Positions 31,048 to 39,416 of a DNA stretch of 64,000 nucleotides are shown here, in pieces. Source of the stretch: Nocardioides sp. Root682 (GTDB taxonomy: Bacteria > Actinomycetota > Actinomycetes > Propionibacteriales > Nocardioidaceae); NCBI RefSeq assembly GCF_001427795.1, contig NZ_LMHJ01000001.1, positions 171,773-235,772 on the forward strand. The letters are read 5' to 3'. Numbering within the stretch: position 1 is the stretch's first letter; each line of letters starts with the position of its first letter. Under the pieces are notes generated by a model that did no database searches, was not told the DNA's origin, and worked only from the letters and a program-made list of their open reading frames with translations. The translations under genes and the position numbers were made by a program.

Positions 31048-31989
31048 TCACGTCTCCGACGAGTGCTTGCTAGCCGTCGCAGTGGACTCTTCGGCGGCCG
31101 AATCGCCAGGAAGCTCCGCAGGGGTCGCAGCCCAACTGGCAAGCAGGCCAAGCGCGTCCTGACTAGGGGAACCTGGCTCGGCGGTGTAGATCAGCAGGCT
31201 CTGATCGGTATCACCAGGCAACGGCATCGACTCGAACTGGATGTCCAGGTCGCCGACGACCGGGTGGTGCAACAGCTTGGTACCGCTGGTGTGAACCTGG
31301 ACGTCATGCGCGGCCCATCGGACCCGGAACTCGTCACTTCGGGTCGAGAGTTCCCCGACGAGGTCGGTGAGGTTCTTGTTGAAGGGGTCCCGCCCCGCCT
31401 CGGCGCGCAGGATCGCGACGGTATCGGTCGCGACCTTGTTCCAGTCTCGGAAGAACGTTGTTGCACCCGGGTCGAGGAACACGTACCTGGTCATGTTCGG
31501 CGGGCTCATTTCGTAGACCGGCGCCATCAGGACCTGCCCCAGTCGGTTGGCAGCCAAGATGTCTCCTCGACTGTTGAGCACGAAGGCCGCCGAACCGGGC
31601 ATCGAGTCCAAGATCCTCTGCACCGTGGTTCGGACCCGTTGCTGCCCGGGCCGGCGCCGCGGCTGGCGTTTTGTTCCAGCGGTGCGAATGAGCCGCACAA
31701 GGTGCTCACGTTCAACGCCGTCGAGCTGCAACGCCCGGGCAAGGGCCTCGACCACGCTCTCAGAGACACCGGTGGCGTTGCCCCGTTCGAGCCGGGTGTA
31801 GTACTCGCTGGAGATCCCCGCGAGCAAGGCGACCTCCTCACGGCGCAGACCTGCCACCCGACGGCGCTCACCGCCGTAGTCCGGCAGACCAGCCTGTGCG
31901 GGGGTGATCCGGGCACGCCGAGTGCTGAGGAACTCCTTGATCTCCGAGCGCACGTCACTCCTCGAGACAGGGTCGTTCGATTCGGCCAT
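31048..31989 (-). CDS. XRE-family regulator with MmyB-like ligand-binding domain
   Basis: Transcription factor of 313 residues. Residues 10-75 carry an XRE helix-turn-helix, RRVAGLRREEVALLAGISSEYYTRLERG, which is almost invariant in this actinobacterial family. Residues 110-275 form the MmyB/MLTR PAS-like ligand domain (ILDSMPGSAAFVLNSRGDILAANRLG, then DPFNKNLTDLVGEL). Members normally control the divergent oxidoreductase gene, here the SDR at 32138. A TACAGT box lies six bases before the ATG. Confidence 0.92.
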   Translation of the reverse strand: MAESNDPVSRSDVRSEIKEFLSTRRARITPAQAGLPDYGGERRRVAGLRREEVALLAGISSEYYTRLERGNATGVSESVVEALARALQLDGVEREHLVRLIRTAGTKRQPRRRPGQQRVRTTVQRILDSMPGSAAFVLNSRGDILAANRLGQVLMAPVYEMSPPNMTRYVFLDPGATTFFRDWNKVATDTVAILRAEAGRDPFNKNLTDLVGELSTRSDEFRVRWAAHDVQVHTSGTKLLHHPVVGDLDIQFESMPLPGDTDQSLLIYTAEPGSPSQDALGLLASWAATPAELPGDSAAEESTATASKHSSET

Positions 31990-31995
31990 ACCCCC

Positions 31996-32001
31996 ACTGT
32001 A
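31996..32001 (-). promoter_or_regulatory. -10 box of the MmyB-type regulator (leaderless)
   Basis: TACAGT on the minus strand, six bases before the ATG at 31989. Confidence 0.5.
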
Positions 32002-32020
32002 CGAACCTTCAGACGCCCGC

Positions 32021-32043
32021 GGGGGTCCCTGCCAGTGACCCCC
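32021..32043. promoter_or_regulatory. Inverted repeat in the regulator/SDR promoter region
   Basis: GGGGGTC and GACCCCC with a 9-base spacer lie 32 bases upstream of the regulator start. This is a candidate binding site for the MmyB-type regulator. Confidence 0.45.
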
Positions 32044-32137
32044 TCGACAGGGTCTCCCGCACCCGCACGCGGCCTGGTTCTGTAGTTGAGGTGACCGTGA
32101 CACGGCGGTTGCCCGACGAGAGAAGGAGTGAACTCCC

Positions 32138-32983
32138 ATGAGCGAGAAGAAAGTTTGGTTCATCACCGGGGCAGGTCGTGGTCTGGGCGTCGACATCGCA
32201 CGGTCGGCCCTGGCCGCCGGGCACGCGGTGGTCGCTACCGCCCGCAACACCGACTCCATCACCACCGCTCTCGGTGAGCACGACGACCTCCTGGCCGTAC
32301 AGCTCGACGTGACCAACGAGGCCAAGGCCGGTGTGGCAGTGCAGGCAGCGGTCGAACGGTTCGGGCGCGTCGACGTGCTCGTCAACAACGCCGGAAGCTT
32401 CAAAGCCGGGTTCTTCGAGGAGATCACACCTGAGGACTTCCGCTCCCAGATCGAGACCACCCTGTTCGGACCCGTCAACCTCACCCGCGCCGTGCTTCCC
32501 TTGATGCGCGCCCAGCGCAGCGGACTGATCATCACCATCTCCTCGACCGCAGGGATCAACGCCGCCGGCGACTTCATGACCCCCTACGCGGCCTCAAAGT
32601 TCGGAGTCGAAGGATTCATGGAGAGCCTGACCTCCGAGATCGCACCGTTCGGTATCAACACGATGCTCGTCGAACCCGGTTTCTTCCGCACCGAGCTTCT
32701 CAGCCCCCAGTCGACCCAGTACGCCGTCCCGACGATCGAGGACTACGCCGAACGGTCCGCGGCGACCGCGGCGGCTTGGCAGGGCATGGACGGCCAGCAG
32801 GCCGGCGACCCCGCGAAGCTCGCTGACGCGCTCCTACAGCTCGCGGACTCCGATCAGCCCCCGCTGCGCTTCGTCGCCGGAAGCGACGCGGTCGGAGCCG
32901 TCGAGGAGAAAGCCCGCCTCCTGCTCGCCCAAGCAGACGCCTACCGCGACCTCTCCGCCACCCTGGCGCACGACAACACCTGA
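32138..32983 (+). CDS. Short-chain dehydrogenase/reductase
   Basis: Classical SDR of 281 residues using NAD(P). The Rossmann motif is ITGAGRGLG (residues 9-17), followed by VLVNNAG, the catalytic Ser in ITISSTAG, and YAASK with the catalytic Tyr and Lys. The substrate loop EPGFFRTELLSP follows. AGAAGGAG lies ten bases before the ATG. The gene is divergent from its likely regulator and leads into the nitroreductase-like gene 35 bases later, so a small detoxification operon is likely. Confidence 0.94.
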   Translation: MSEKKVWFITGAGRGLGVDIARSALAAGHAVVATARNTDSITTALGEHDDLLAVQLDVTNEAKAGVAVQAAVERFGRVDVLVNNAGSFKAGFFEEITPEDFRSQIETTLFGPVNLTRAVLPLMRAQRSGLIITISSTAGINAAGDFMTPYAASKFGVEGFMESLTSEIAPFGINTMLVEPGFFRTELLSPQSTQYAVPTIEDYAERSAATAAAWQGMDGQQAGDPAKLADALLQLADSDQPPLRFVAGSDAVGAVEEKARLLLAQADAYRDLSATLAHDNT

Positions 32984-33018
32984 CCCCTCATCCCGTAACC
33001 AGAGCACCAGGAGATCCG

Positions 33019-33462
33019 ATGCCACTGACCGGCGAGTACGAACCCAGCACCTACCCAGACGCACGGGATCAGGTGAATCTGTTCGAGGACACCAACGGCG
33101 CCGAAGGCAACACCCTGATGGGCCTGCCAGTCGTCATCATCACCACGATCGGCAAGTCCAGCGGCAAGCTCCGCAAGACCCCCGTGATGCGAGTCGAGCA
33201 CAGCGGCAGCTACGTCGCCGTCGCCTCCATGGGAGGAGCTCCAACCAACCCCAGCTGGTACCACAACCTAAGAGCCACACCGCTGCTCGAACTCCAGGAC
33301 GGCCCGGTCCGCCGCGACTACACCGCGCGCGAACTCGAGGGCTCAGAGCGCGACGAATGGTGGGTACGCGCCGTAGCGGCGTTCGCCGGCTACGCCGACT
33401 ACGAACAGGCCACGACCAGGATCATCCCCGTCGTGCTGCTTGAGCCGGCCGTCACCGCCTGA
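33019..33462 (+). CDS. Deazaflavin (F420)-dependent nitroreductase family protein
   Basis: A 147-residue split beta-barrel protein of the actinobacterial DDN family, which uses coenzyme F420 to reduce quinones and nitro compounds. Family marks are VVIITTIGKSSGKLRKTPVMRVEHSG and the F420-pocket segment VASMGGAPTNPSWYHNLRATP. AGGAG is present just before the ATG. It is co-transcribed with the SDR, by the spacing. The physiological substrate is unknown. Confidence 0.9.
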   Translation: MPLTGEYEPSTYPDARDQVNLFEDTNGAEGNTLMGLPVVIITTIGKSSGKLRKTPVMRVEHSGSYVAVASMGGAPTNPSWYHNLRATPLLELQDGPVRRDYTARELEGSERDEWWVRAVAAFAGYADYEQATTRIIPVVLLEPAVTA

Positions 33463-33513
33463 GAGGGGATGCCCACTACGGTCCAGGCCGGACGCCGCAG
33501 CTACCCACGAGGT

Positions 33514-33534
33514 CCGGATCTGGCCGCGATCCGG
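33514..33534. terminator. Hairpin between convergent genes
   Basis: CCGGATC and GATCCGG with a 7-base loop, in the 101-base gap between the nitroreductase-like gene (stop 33462) and the DUF480-VOC gene (stop 33564). Confidence 0.5.
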
Positions 33535-33563
33535 GTGCGTCATTCCGCGCATGAACAAGAACC

Positions 33564-34478
33564 TCAGCTTGCGTGCTGCTGAACGACGTTGAGCACGTTG
33601 CCATCGGGAGCCCTCACGAAGAAACGAGTCACGCCCCATGCCTCGGTTGTCAGGGGATGCACGATCTCGTACCCACGCTCCTGTGCTTGGCGGTAGGCGG
33701 CTTCGACGTCGTCCACCATGACCGAGACCACGGGGTCCACGGGCGCGGTGGCATCGCTGGTCATCACCTGGAGCGTCGCCCTGGATACCGGCGACGTGTG
33801 GCGGGCCACCCAGCCCAGGTTGAACTCCTCCTCGGCTAACCCGAGGTAGTCGCTGTAGAAGCTCCTGGAGGCGGGAAGGTCGGGAACGTGAAGGTCGGCG
33901 ATGATCTGCGTGACCCGGATGCGCGACGTGTCGGCACTCCCAGCTGAGCCGGTTGCGCCTGAGGCCTGCTCCGGCGCGGCGCCCAGGAGGTGGATCCAAC
34001 GCGGATCCTGCTGGCCCGACCGGCGCTCGAGTTCGCACACCAGCGGTTGCGGGCGGCTCGCCATCCGGCGCAGGCACGCTTCGACCTGGCCGCGGTCGGC
34101 GAACCCGTGCAACCGCTCCGTGCGGGTGCGCAGCTCACCCGGCGCCTGCGCGCCGCGGAGCAGCAGCACCGTGAGTAGCGCCCGCTCATCGGGCTCAAGG
34201 GCGAGATGCTCGTCCAGGATCTGGTGGTACTTCAGTGTCCGGCGCCCGGTGTCGGACCACACGATCCGCAGCAGCCCGCGCTCCTTGAGAGACTTCGCGG
34301 TCCGTTCGACGATCTGCTGGTCGAGGTCGGTGACGGGGTCGCGGCTGCTCGACTGGTTGCATGCCGACACCAGTGCGTTCGCGGAGAGGGGATAGGTGGC
34401 GGGCACGGTCGTCTGCTTCTCCAGCAGGCTGCCGAGGATGCGCTGGTCAGTTGCATCGAGGACGGGGAGTTCGCTCAC
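33564..34478 (-). CDS. Fusion of DUF480 (YceH-like) and VOC/glyoxalase domains
   Basis: A 304-residue fusion. Residues 1-170 are the YceH/DUF480 winged-helix pair: RILGSLLEKQTTVPATYPLSANALVSACNQ, then HLALEPDERALLTVLLLRGAQAPGELRTRT. After a Gly/Ala/Ser linker, residues 185-304 form a VOC-type domain (ADLHVPDLPASRSFYSDYLGL, then RFFVRAPDGNVLNVVQQH). YceH is normally a single protein of about 210 residues, so the tail is unusual. The GTG start has a TAAGGT box six bases upstream. A DNA-binding protein with a small-molecule sensing tail is an attractive reading, but inferred. Confidence 0.85.
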   Translation of the reverse strand: MSELPVLDATDQRILGSLLEKQTTVPATYPLSANALVSACNQSSSRDPVTDLDQQIVERTAKSLKERGLLRIVWSDTGRRTLKYHQILDEHLALEPDERALLTVLLLRGAQAPGELRTRTERLHGFADRGQVEACLRRMASRPQPLVCELERRSGQQDPRWIHLLGAAPEQASGATGSAGSADTSRIRVTQIIADLHVPDLPASRSFYSDYLGLAEEEFNLGWVARHTSPVSRATLQVMTSDATAPVDPVVSVMVDDVEAAYRQAQERGYEIVHPLTTEAWGVTRFFVRAPDGNVLNVVQQHAS

Positions 34479-34484
34479 GTCACG

Positions 34485-34490
34485 ACCTTA
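34485..34490 (-). promoter_or_regulatory. -10 box of the DUF480-VOC gene (leaderless)
   Basis: TAAGGT on the minus strand, six bases before the GTG at 34478. Confidence 0.5.
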
Positions 34491-34628
34491 GGTCGGCCTT
34501 GGCGCGTTTGCGGATCGAACAGCGTCCTTTCGCCACATACGGATGAGTCACCAACCGACGATCCAATGCTCGCCTCGGTGCCTCGTTGCCGCGCCGTGCG
34601 GGTGTAGCCAGCGTGGGAAACTGGCGAT

Positions 34629-34862
34629 ATGAGCCGATACCAGCGCATTGCGTCCGGCACGGTGCGTAAGTCGCAGAGCGAGCGGCTGCGCCGTCGCCAG
34701 CGGTGGTACCTCACCCTGATGGGCGCGTGCCTGGTCCTCATCCTGCTGGCATGGAATCTCGTCCGGCTGTGGTCGACGACAGCCGCCGTGACCATGTCCG
34801 TCATCGCTGCTGTGCTCCCTCCGATCGCCGTGGTCATCGCCAACTGGGACGAGGACCACTGA
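34629..34862 (+). CDS. Small DUF3099-like membrane protein
   Basis: A 77-residue protein with a basic N-terminus (KSQSERLRRRQRWY) and two hydrophobic helices (LTLMGACLVLILLAWNLV and TMSVIAAVLPPIAVVIANW). The arrangement and the ending PIAVVIAN fit the actinobacterial DUF3099 family, of unknown function. The charge pattern predicts both ends inside the cell. The start is the ATG at 34629; a weak GGGAAA lies upstream. Confidence 0.75.
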   Translation: MSRYQRIASGTVRKSQSERLRRRQRWYLTLMGACLVLILLAWNLVRLWSTTAAVTMSVIAAVLPPIAVVIANWDEDH

Positions 34863-34906
34863 CGATGACCGCACCGGGCGCGTCACCTCGCCGCCGACTC
34901 GGTCGA

Positions 34907-35377
34907 TCAGTCCCGAGCCGGCCCGTGACCCCACTCGAGGGGGCTCTCACGGGATCGCGCGCGACCGCGAAGCGGGATGGTTGCCCGAGCGCGTCCCGTC
35001 GTACCGCGCTCGGCGGCCCGCCGCGCCCCGGCGACGACGTGCACCCGCTGCTTGAACACCACGAAGCGAGCCTCCTCCGCGAGGCTGCCTGGGGGCGTCA
35101 CGTCCACCGCGAGCCACAACCCGTCCGGCTCGAAGCCAACGACAGCCTTTCCCGTGCCGGAGCGTTCCTTGCTCACGGCCGTCGAAGTGAGCTGGAGGTC
35201 GAACTCGACCGCTCGCGTGTGCGAATCGCGAGTTCTCCGCAGCAGCTGCGTCGCCTCGACGAACGCCCGCTCCTCCGACGAGATGACGCCAGCCGGGATC
35301 CATGGCGCCCGTGGGCCGGTCGCGTCGATCCCGGGTCGGACCTTGTCCCCGTTGACCCAGACATCTCCCCAACTCAT
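34907..35377 (-). CDS. Hypothetical protein, 156 residues
   Basis: I do not recognise this protein. The ATG at 35377 has GAGGAT eight bases upstream and opens MSWGDVWVNGDKVRPGIDATG, which reads like real coding sequence; the frame runs back to 35533, but that extension looks random. The middle (AVEFDLQLTSTAVSKERSGTGKAVVGFEPDGLWLAVDV) is beta-strand-like, and the C-terminus is very basic. It may be a small surface or DNA-associated protein. It follows the MDR gene in the same direction. Confidence 0.45.
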   Translation of the reverse strand: MSWGDVWVNGDKVRPGIDATGPRAPWIPAGVISSEERAFVEATQLLRRTRDSHTRAVEFDLQLTSTAVSKERSGTGKAVVGFEPDGLWLAVDVTPPGSLAEEARFVVFKQRVHVVAGARRAAERGTTGRARATIPLRGRARSRESPLEWGHGPARD

Positions 35378-35539
35378 CCACGTATCCTCGCACCAATCCC
35401 CGGCCCGGTCCCGACGAAGCGATGTTGCCGACTGCGCGCGCTCCAAATTGTCAGCCAGTACTACCCGCGAATCACTTGTGTCCTTCCGCCGCGACATCCC
35501 CGTGCGGATCGCGGCCTCAGTGGGCGAGGGCACTACAGA

Positions 35540-36565
35540 TCAGGGTTCCAGCACGACCTTGCCGATGCTGCGGCGAGCCTCAATGTGCTCGTGGGCCCGG
35601 CTCGCGTCGGCCAGGGGGTACGAAGAGTCGACATGCGGACGCACCCAACCGGACCCGACGCCCTCGAGCACCTGCTCCATCCATCGACGCAGCCTGTCGA
35701 CCTCGTCCCACATGTGCCCGAGGTTGACCCCGAAGGCACCCTGATTGGCATTCATGAGCGGCACGGGGTGGAACAGAGGCATCAACGCCGCGGTCTTGGC
35801 CAGCTGCAGCTTGCCGCGCAGACCTTGGTTGCTGGAGGCGGCGGACACGCCGTACATCCCGAGCCGGCCGGTGGGGCGCAGCACGCTACGGGACCGGCGG
35901 AAGCTCTCTCCGCCGAGCGGGTCGATCACCAGCTCTACGCCCCGGTCATCGGTAAGGGCACGGACCTCGGCGGCCCAGTCGCCGGTGCGGTAGTCGACGG
36001 CGTGGTCCAGGCCCCGAGCCTGGAGGAAGTCGTGCTTGCCCGCGCTGGCGGTACCGATGGTGCGCGCCCCCACGTGGCGGGCGATGTCGAGAGCAGCGAG
36101 GCCGACCCCGGACCCAGCGTTCTGGATGAGCACGGTGTCCCCTTCGCGGAGACCTCCCTGCACCACGAGGAGCTGCCAGGCGGTGAGGTAGGCGACCGGG
36201 ATCGACGCGGCCTCCGCGTGGCTCAGCACCCCCGGCTTGGCGAAGACCTGGGTCGCTGGGACGTTCAGAGCGCTGCTGTAGCCGCCGAAACGGGTCAGCG
36301 CGAGGACGTCCTGCCCAATCAGGGACTCCTCGACCCCCGTTCCGACGGCACGCACCGTGCCCGAAACCTCGTAACCGACCACCAGCGGCAGCGGCGGCGC
36401 GTCGGGATAGAGGCCTTGACGGGCGAGGATGTCGGCGAAGTTGATCCCAGCGGCGACCACCTCCACCTGCACCTCACCAGGGGCCGGTGGGTTGAGTCGA
36501 GACGTCTGAAGCCTCAGTTGCTCCGGGCCGCCTGCTCGGGTGATGACGACCTGTCGGATGTCCAT
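35540..36565 (-). CDS. Zinc-free MDR-family quinone oxidoreductase-like protein
   Basis: Medium-chain dehydrogenase/reductase of 341 residues, quinone oxidoreductase or VAT-1 type, using NADPH. The N-terminal GroES-like domain shows PGEVQVEVVAAGINFADILARQGLYP and GYEVSGTVRAVGTGV. The Rossmann part has VLIQNAGSGVGLAALDIARHVGAR. The catalytic and structural zinc ligands of alcohol dehydrogenases are absent. The ATG at 36565 is at the conserved N-terminus. The substrate is unknown. Confidence 0.92.
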   Translation of the reverse strand: MDIRQVVITRAGGPEQLRLQTSRLNPPAPGEVQVEVVAAGINFADILARQGLYPDAPPLPLVVGYEVSGTVRAVGTGVEESLIGQDVLALTRFGGYSSALNVPATQVFAKPGVLSHAEAASIPVAYLTAWQLLVVQGGLREGDTVLIQNAGSGVGLAALDIARHVGARTIGTASAGKHDFLQARGLDHAVDYRTGDWAAEVRALTDDRGVELVIDPLGGESFRRSRSVLRPTGRLGMYGVSAASSNQGLRGKLQLAKTAALMPLFHPVPLMNANQGAFGVNLGHMWDEVDRLRRWMEQVLEGVGSGWVRPHVDSSYPLADASRAHEHIEARRSIGKVVLEP

Positions 36566-36692
36566 CCAGCCATTGTCGCCCCGACCTCAGTCCCATCAGC
36601 GCCCGACTCCTTGTTGAGCCGGGCTGTTCTTGACCGTCCCTCGGACCGGCACGACGGCGATCACGCTCTTTCACGATGCCCGCCACGGGATC

Positions 36693-36698
36693 TAGCCT
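36693..36698 (+). promoter_or_regulatory. -10 box of the UPF0158 gene (leaderless)
   Basis: TAGCCT followed by six bases and the GTG at 36705. Confidence 0.5.
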
Positions 36699-36704
36699 GA
36701 GTGG

Positions 36705-37175
36705 GTGCTCCGACTGGACAGCATCGATCTTGAGGAGATCGCCACCGCGCTGGCTGATCAAGACAACTTCGACCATCGATGGCTGATCGATCCCCGAACC
36801 GGCGAGATCGTTTTCTGGACCAGCGACACCGGCATCGATGGAGTGAACCCCATCGAGATCGACGAACTGGACCTCATCGCCATCGAGCCGATTCCGTCGC
36901 ACGTGTGGTTTCAGGACATGGCCGACTTCGCCGAAGGCATCAGTGACCCGGAGGTCGGCCAACGTCTCGCTCAGGCACTCCACGGGCGCGGTGCATTTCG
37001 TCGATTCAAGTACCAGGTCTATGAGCACCACCCTGACCTGATCTCGGCTTGGCACGCCTTGCGGGATGCTCGAGCCGAACGCCGGGCCGTCCAGTGGCTC
37101 CAGGACCAAGGACTCGTCGATCTGGAGTCCGCGGAACAGTTCACCATCGACCACCCAGATCCTGATCTCCCGTGA
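36705..37175 (+). CDS. UPF0158 family protein
   Basis: A 156-residue acidic cytoplasmic protein of the uncharacterised UPF0158 family. Typical blocks are the N-terminal WLIDPRTGEIVFWTSD, IEPIPSHVWFQDMADFAEGI and HGRGAFRRFKYQVYEHHPDLISAWHALRDARAERRAVQWL. The GTG at 36705 is supported by a leaderless-type -10 box. No partner is evident nearby. Function is unknown in all members that I know of. Confidence 0.88.
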   Translation: MLRLDSIDLEEIATALADQDNFDHRWLIDPRTGEIVFWTSDTGIDGVNPIEIDELDLIAIEPIPSHVWFQDMADFAEGISDPEVGQRLAQALHGRGAFRRFKYQVYEHHPDLISAWHALRDARAERRAVQWLQDQGLVDLESAEQFTIDHPDPDLP

Positions 37176-37323
37176 AGTCGGCGCTGCTGCCCAAGCCGTC
37201 GATACCTGACCCGTAGCGCAGCGACTGCCTCGTGGCACCTCCAATGACGCTCGCCTTCTGCTCACTGTGCACAACTCTGGTGATTCAAGTGGAACTGTCG
37301 GAGGTCGGTGATCCAATACTCGT

Positions 37324-38672
37324 ATGGCAATCGGGTGCGATGACGACGAGCAGGACGAGCTGGTGGACATGTCCGCCGGCAATGTTCTGGCGTACGCCGA
37401 GGACGAGCACGCCAAGCGACTCGAGGCTGAGCGCAACATCCTGAAGGCCGCGTACCAGTGGGCTGTCCTGCACAACCCGGACCGGTTGCCGGCGGGTGAC
37501 AAGCGGGGTCGGGAGCGGGCCAAGCCTGCGGGTGGGGCGGGGACGCCGTTGATCACCGAGCACGCCGCGGCAGCGTTCGGTGCCCGGATCCAGACCTCGC
37601 CGTACGGGGCGAAGAAGCTGATCGCGGACTCGGTCGACATCGCGCTGCGGTTGCCGCGGATCCAGGCCGGTGTCGATGCCGGAACTGCCCGGCCTGGTCA
37701 TGCCCGCCACGTTGCCGAGGCGACCCGGGAGCTGTCGGAGTCCGAGGCGGCGTGGGTCGATGCCGAGGTCGCGGAGTCCTGTGACGGCAGGTTGTCGTGG
37801 ACCAGGTTTCAGGCGCTGGTGGAGGGCAAGGTCGCCGCCGCTGCCCCTGAGCTGGCGCGGTTGAAGGAAGAAGCCGCCGCTCGGGAGGTGTTCGCCCGGA
37901 TGTCGCGCGTCAACAAGCACGGCAAGGCGACCTACACGATCCACGGCGACGCCCTCACCATCGCCGGGATCGATGCCGCGGTGAACGCCGTCGCCGAGTC
38001 CGACGAAATGAAGGAGGCGATGCCCGACGCGACCCTCAACGAACGCCGCGTCGCCGCGATCGCACTCCTGGCCAACCCGGCCGCGCATGTTGAGCCTTCG
38101 GTGGGGCCGGTGAAGGTCAAGGTGAAGGCCTACCTCCACCTCTACGGCGACTCACCCATCGCACGCCTCGAGGGCCACGGACCGGTCACCACCGACTGGG
38201 TGGCACACCAGGTTTCGAGGCTCACTGGCGCTCGCACCTCGGCAGCGGCGGCACGGTGCAGATCACGCCCGTGATCGACCTGAACAAACAGGCCCCGGTC
38301 GACGCCTACGAGATCCCCTCAAGGATGCGCGAAGCCGTGCACCTGATCCACCCCGGCGACGTGTTCCCCTACGCCGCGAACACCAGCAGGCGCATGGACC
38401 TGGACCACGCGATCCCCTACTCCGAGGGCGGGCAGACGGGTGTCGGGAACCTCGGTCCGATGACCCGGACCCATCACCGGATCAAGACCCACAGCGGTTG
38501 GGAAGTACGACAACCCTTCCCCGGGATCGTGATCTGGCGAGATCCCTACGGGGCCCACTACCTGGTCGATGCGACCGGAACCCGCAGAGTCACCGGCACC
38601 CCCGGCGACCAGAGCCCCACGCCCGCCGAGCTCCACTTCAGCGAGGTCCTCATCAACTACGTCGCCGCCTGA
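37324..38672 (+). pseudogene. 13E12-type DUF222-HNH endonuclease gene, frame broken by a 29-nt insertion
   Basis: Residues from 37324 on are a DUF222 domain (NVLAYAEDEHAKRLEAERNILKAAYQW, then ARPGHARHVAEATRELSESEAAWVDAEVA). The HNH nuclease part is in another frame from about 38235 (LDHAIPYSEGGQTGVGNLGPMTRTHHRIKTH). Frame 1 stops at 38274, and the second part has no start of its own that would make a full domain. Removing 38206-38234 restores one frame of 439 residues reading through DWVAHLGSGGTVQITPVIDL, which fits the family. Such genes are repeated in actinobacterial genomes (REP13E12-like) and may be mobile. If not repaired by frameshifting, the nuclease is lost. Confidence 0.85.
38206..38234. 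repeat. 29-nt REP-like insertion in the HNH gene
   Basis: A 29-base segment beginning CACCAGGTTTCGAGGCTCAC, followed by another CAC. Its 29 bases are 3n+2, exactly what is needed to move the frame. The core resembles short interspersed repeats with GGTTTCGAGGCTCGC that I recall from Nocardioides-type genomes; that resemblance is from memory and not tested. Confidence 0.6.
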
Positions 38673-38718
38673 GGCCACCCAGTCAGCAGACCTGGCGATC
38701 TGGCCTGCAGCTCAGGCG
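38666..38718. terminator. Long-loop dyad across two convergent stop codons
   Basis: CGCCTGAG (38666-38673) and CTCAGGCG (38711-38718) each contain a stop codon, one of the HNH gene and one of the TetR gene. The 37-base loop makes a terminator role weak. Confidence 0.3.
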
Positions 38719-39347
38719 AGAAGCGCGACCAGCTGCCCGGCCAGCCAGGCCTCATAGTCGGCCGCCGACCAGCCGCGACGACGTACCAGGCGGTCGTAGC
38801 AGTCCGGGGAGTTCAGGGTCCAGACCGCGTCGACCAAGCAGCGCAGGCCGTCCTCGTCCGCATGGCGCTGTGCGAGTCCAGTCCGGTCGCGTAGTCCGGT
38901 GATCGCGTGGGTGGTGCCGACATAGCGTTCCTGCTCGATGGTCTCGGTGAACTCGAGCAGGGTGGCATCCGTGCCGTGTGCCAGCAGCGCACCGAGCAGC
39001 GGACCGACCCGACCCGAGAGCACCCGGACCCACCCCGCGTACGCACGCGCGAACGCAGGCCGGCCGACTGACTCGAACATCGCCCGGAACTCCGGCCGGT
39101 CGCTCATCGCCACCTCGGCGTCGTCACCGGCCATCATCTGGTCGTAGACCGCCTTGACGACGGCAGCCTTATTTCCAACCGAGTTGTAGACCGTCTGCGG
39201 GCTCACTCCGGCGGTCGCCGCCAGCGAGGCCACGGTCATGCGGGCATATCCGTCATGGAGCAGCAGGTCCCGCGCCGTCTCCACGATCGCCGTCCGCGTC
39301 CGCTGGGCACCCTCGACCCGGCCAGCACTGTCGTAGGCCCTTGCCAT
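38712..39347 (-). CDS. TetR-family transcriptional regulator
   Basis: A 211-residue regulator. The N-terminal helix-turn-helix reads RTRTAIVETARDLLLHDGYARMTVASLAATAGVSPQTVYNSVGNKAAVVKAVYD, where TVYNSVGNK is the usual recognition helix. The rest is an all-helical ligand domain. I chose the ATG at 39347 (MARAYDSAGR); an in-frame ATG at 39395 would run through the promoter region. It is divergent from the SnoaL-like gene across an AT-rich stretch with a dyad, so it probably controls that gene. Confidence 0.9.
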   Translation of the reverse strand: MARAYDSAGRVEGAQRTRTAIVETARDLLLHDGYARMTVASLAATAGVSPQTVYNSVGNKAAVVKAVYDQMMAGDDAEVAMSDRPEFRAMFESVGRPAFARAYAGWVRVLSGRVGPLLGALLAHGTDATLLEFTETIEQERYVGTTHAITGLRDRTGLAQRHADEDGLRCLVDAVWTLNSPDCYDRLVRRRGWSAADYEAWLAGQLVALLA

Positions 39348-39373
39348 CTGCCACTCCAATTCATTAGATTGCA

Positions 39374-39386
39374 ATTCCATTGGAAT
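39374..39386. promoter_or_regulatory. Dyad in the TetR/SnoaL promoter region
   Basis: ATTCCA, T, TGGAAT: a perfect 13-base dyad in an unusually AT-rich stretch for this genome, 31 bases before the SnoaL-like ATG. Candidate TetR operator. Confidence 0.5.
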
Positions 39387-39416
39387 CACGTTCAATCGTA
39401 TTTGAGGAGTCTAGCC

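Noticed and set aside
31191..32577. N-terminal extension of the MmyB-type regulator to 509 codons
   Set aside because: The extra part is antisense to the SDR gene, and the real start has a clear -10 box at 31996-32001.
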